Source: Lachnospiraceae bacterium (GTDB lineage: Bacteria > Bacillota > Clostridia > Lachnospirales > Lachnospiraceae). From it: a DNA stretch of 36,251 nucleotides. The stretch is from the NCBI GenBank assembly GCA_024681595.1, contig JAILAN010000072.1, positions 1-36,251 on the forward strand. Direction: 5' to 3'. Under the pieces are notes generated by a model. The model made no database searches and was not told where the DNA came from. It worked only from the letters and a program-made list of their open reading frames with translations. Of the stretch, positions 34,142 through 36,251 are shown piece by piece; within the stretch, counting starts at the first letter, position 1; each line of letters starts with the position of its first letter. The position numbers and the translations under genes were made by a program.

Positions 34142-34671
34142 TTTTTTAAAAATTCCTTTTTTATATATTCGTAAAGTGCCTTCTCTCCGTTTTGGGCCAG
34201 ATACTCAAGTAAGAAGGCCAGCTTCTTTTTTGTCTCGGGATGTATGATGATCCTCTCTTCTCCCTGCCTGTAGTATTCAAGCGGGCTTTTATCAGTATAG
34301 TCTTTGCCTTTATATACCTTGGCTGCGGCTATCCTGTCCATCATCATCTCCGCAATATACTTATCTGGCATTGACACAGGAAACATTGTGCCGTCAGCAT
34401 TTTCGAGAGAATAATCTATCCAATACTCATAATGGTGCTTGTTTCTTCCTTTATGATGAAGCCAGGATGCCGAATAGCCCAGAGCCTCTCTTTGGGCGTT
34501 ATTGGGAGATCTGTTTCCCTGATAATACTTTACACCCGGCCAGAACTCCGTCGGACTGTATTTGGACAGATCATGCGTTAGTCCCTGCCAGTACAGGCCT
34601 ATTTTAAAGCATCCCTTTCTGACTAGTCTTCTGTGTCTGTTTACTGTTCTTAAGTGGGCTAAAAAATTCAT
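34138..34671 (-). CDS. DUF5662-like protein
   Basis: 177 aa, cytoplasmic. Histidine-rich conserved blocks stand out: LAHLRTVNRHRRLV, LTHDLSKYSPTEFWPGVKYYQG and WLHHKGRNKHHYEYW, followed by MPDKYIAEMMMDRIAA. The HD pair in THDLSK and the HH clusters look like a divalent-metal site, as in HD-type hydrolases, but no reaction is known to me. I place it in DUF5662 from memory of these motifs. Start and stop interlock with its neighbours (TAATG and GTGA), so it is co-translated with the GlgX-like and GtrA proteins. Confidence 0.75.
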   Translation of the reverse strand: MNFLAHLRTVNRHRRLVRKGCFKIGLYWQGLTHDLSKYSPTEFWPGVKYYQGNRSPNNAQREALGYSASWLHHKGRNKHHYEYWIDYSLENADGTMFPVSMPDKYIAEMMMDRIAAAKVYKGKDYTDKSPLEYYRQGEERIIIHPETKKKLAFLLEYLAQNGEKALYEYIKKEFLKK

Positions 34672-36251
34672 TATTTCAGATCACCCTTAGATACAACCTT
34701 GTAGATACAAATGCTCCTTGCGCTAACCGGAACCTCGTTATCCTTTGATATACCCTCCTTCAGGGATGTATCAATGATCTTTTTATACGCATATCCTCTC
34801 GGCAGTTTCGGTACTGCGAGTCTGTGGTTTTCCCAGTGCATATTGATGCCAACATAATAAGAACCCGCATTCTTGTTTCCACAGCACGGGCCGTAATAGA
34901 ACATGCCGACAGTTCTGGAATTATAGCCGAGATCAGGTCTCCAGGCTTCAAAGCCATGATAAGACAGATCAGGGTATCCGCAGCTTAATGTATCTATGTT
35001 TTTTAATTCTTCTTTCATATGAAAGATAGGATTATTCATCCTTAAGCTGATCATTTCCTTTGTAAATGACAGGATCTGTCTTGAAAAAGAATTATCTTTC
35101 CATTCAACATAGCCTTTTTCATTGTCGAGGCAATATGCATTATTGTTACCGCCTCTGCTGTTGCCGAACTCATCCCCGCTAAAAATGTATGGTGTTGCGG
35201 CACCGAGCATCATAAATGTAATTATGTTCTTTATCTGTCTGGTCCTTGATTCATTGATCTGTTTTTTGCGGCTCTCGCCTTCAATACCACAGTTCCATGA
35301 ATAGTTTACACTGTTTCCGTCGGAATTATCCTCCCCGTTTTCTTCATTATGCTTGCGCTCGTATGTATATAGATCTCTTAACGAAAAGCCGTCATAATCA
35401 CAAACATAATTGATGAGTGCAACATTGGAAGGATTATTCTTCTGCAATCTGATAAAGCACTCCAGGCAGCCTTCGTCAGCTTTGTTGAATCTTCGGATAT
35501 CATATCTGTAATTTCCGTTGTCACAGGCAACATTTCTGATAAACGGTTTTGATGAGAGCAAATCAGCATCTTCAGAAGGGATATATGAAAACCACAATTT
35601 GGATGTTTTCAGAATACTGTCAGAAAGGATAAGCCTGTACGGAATATCAAACCCGCTGATCCTGAATCCGTCAACATGGTATTCAACGGTCCAGAAGCGC
35701 AATGCATCCATGATAGCATTCTGATTGAATCCGGGAGGAAAATAAAAATGCAGAATTATCTCGATTCCTTTTTGATGAGCGATCCTGACAAGTTCCTTAA
35801 AGCTGTTCCTGGGATCATCTGCATGGCTGTAATGCGCTTTGGGCGCAAAATAATATGCCTCTTGAAATCCCCAGCAGTTGACCTTGGCATCAGACGCAGA
35901 GGCAGCCATTTCTTCAAGATTTTTAGGCTTAACGGCCTGTTTAATTGCCAGGCACTCATCAAATTCATAAACCGGCATCATAACAAGGCCTGTTACTCCA
36001 AGATTTTTTAAATAATCAAGCTTGGCAACAACACCTTCAAAGGTACCTCTGTGTTTGACCTTTGATGAGGGATGCATGGTAAAGGCTCTTACATTAAGGC
36101 CGTATAGAACACTGTTCTCAAACGGTATATCAGGATGAACATCATCCCCCCAGTCGAAATCCTGATTATGGATCCTGCCTCTTACGGGTTTTACGTCCGG
36201 TATACCGAAATTCCCGGTTCTGGTAAACGATCTACCATAAGGGTCGTTAAT
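34671..36251 (-). CDS. GlgX/isoamylase-like GH13 protein lacking catalytic residues (5' end outside window)
   Basis: 526 residues are visible and the frame stays open to the window edge, so the ATG at 36077 is internal: residues upstream of it (RIHNQDFDWGDD, VLYGLNVRAFT) match glycogen debranching enzymes. The GlgX-type scaffold continues through HRGTFEGVVAKLDYLKNLGV, TYERKHNEENGEDNSDG, YSWNCGIEG, SGDEFGNSRGGNNNAYC and a C-terminal beta domain. However, all four catalytic regions are altered: HFYFPP replaces DVVYNH (codons 35733-35750), GFRIS replaces GFRFD (nucleophile to Ser, 35655-35657), KLWFS replaces the xIAE strand (acid/base to Ser, 35586-35588) and CDYDG replaces xxHDG (His to Tyr, 35394-35396). 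The loop between regions I and II is also shortened. I infer a non-hydrolytic, glucan-binding or regulatory protein. Confidence 0.82.
   Translation of the reverse strand: MNDPYGRSFTRTGNFGIPDVKPVRGRIHNQDFDWGDDVHPDIPFENSVLYGLNVRAFTMHPSSKVKHRGTFEGVVAKLDYLKNLGVTGLVMMPVYEFDECLAIKQAVKPKNLEEMAASASDAKVNCWGFQEAYYFAPKAHYSHADDPRNSFKELVRIAHQKGIEIILHFYFPPGFNQNAIMDALRFWTVEYHVDGFRISGFDIPYRLILSDSILKTSKLWFSYIPSEDADLLSSKPFIRNVACDNGNYRYDIRRFNKADEGCLECFIRLQKNNPSNVALINYVCDYDGFSLRDLYTYERKHNEENGEDNSDGNSVNYSWNCGIEGESRKKQINESRTRQIKNIITFMMLGAATPYIFSGDEFGNSRGGNNNAYCLDNEKGYVEWKDNSFSRQILSFTKEMISLRMNNPIFHMKEELKNIDTLSCGYPDLSYHGFEAWRPDLGYNSRTVGMFYYGPCCGNKNAGSYYVGINMHWENHRLAVPKLPRGYAYKKIIDTSLKEGISKDNEVPVSARSICIYKVVSKGDLK

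Overview
The window reads as chromosomal DNA from an anaerobic, low-GC Gram-positive, most likely a Lachnospiraceae member (Butyrivibrio/Roseburia-like). The clues are a multisubunit 2-oxoacid:ferredoxin oxidoreductase, SepF, a Gram-positive-style mreBCD-PBP2-RodA operon, strong AGGAGG-type ribosome binding sites, lipoprotein signals and AT-rich gaps. This is inference from gene content; no rRNA or tRNA gene was found to fix the taxonomy.

Layout. (1) 1-4167, + strand: tail of an upstream gene, then a promoter and structured leader driving a four-subunit 2-oxoacid:ferredoxin oxidoreductase (gamma, delta, alpha, beta) and a fifth gene that looks like a degenerate CobL/CbiT-type methyltransferase. 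(2) 4168-4500: a 53-residue orphan protein with a near-perfect ribosome binding site and its own terminator. (3) 4567-9558, + strand: lipoprotein, membrane diguanylate cyclase, alpha/beta hydrolase, four-helix membrane protein and an intact cytoplasmic GH13 glycosidase. (4) 9576-9819: an 81-bp tandem repeat with an inverted arm, between convergent genes. (5) 9826-12554, - strand: PAS/degenerate-GGDEF/EAL phosphodiesterase preceded by a strong dyad, then a small membrane protein and a cytidylate-kinase-like protein. (6) 12623-17702, - strand: rluD-type gene, lspA, aroB, sepF, a HlyD-like adaptor and a P-loop mini-protein. (7) 17766-25553, - strand: the elongasome operon mreB-mreC-mreD-PBP2-rodA-mgsA-D,D-carboxypeptidase. 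(8) 25609-36251, - strand: an eight-gene, almost gapless operon: GlgX-like (truncated by the window edge), DUF5662, GtrA, miaB, mutS, mutL, miaA, methionine gamma-lyase-like protein.

Most of the - strand block is housekeeping: wall elongation and division, lipoprotein processing, mismatch repair and tRNA A37 hypermodification. The unusual material is a set of proteins that keep a fold but lose catalytic residues: the GlgX-like protein lacks recognisable catalytic residues in all four GH13 motifs, the CobL-like protein lacks its SAM loop, the phosphodiesterase has a dead GGDEF domain, and MgsA carries Asp-to-Glu at its general base. The 81-bp repeat array and the operator-like dyad are the clearest unexplained non-coding signals. 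I saw no CRISPR array, insertion sequence, prophage, tRNA or defence system.
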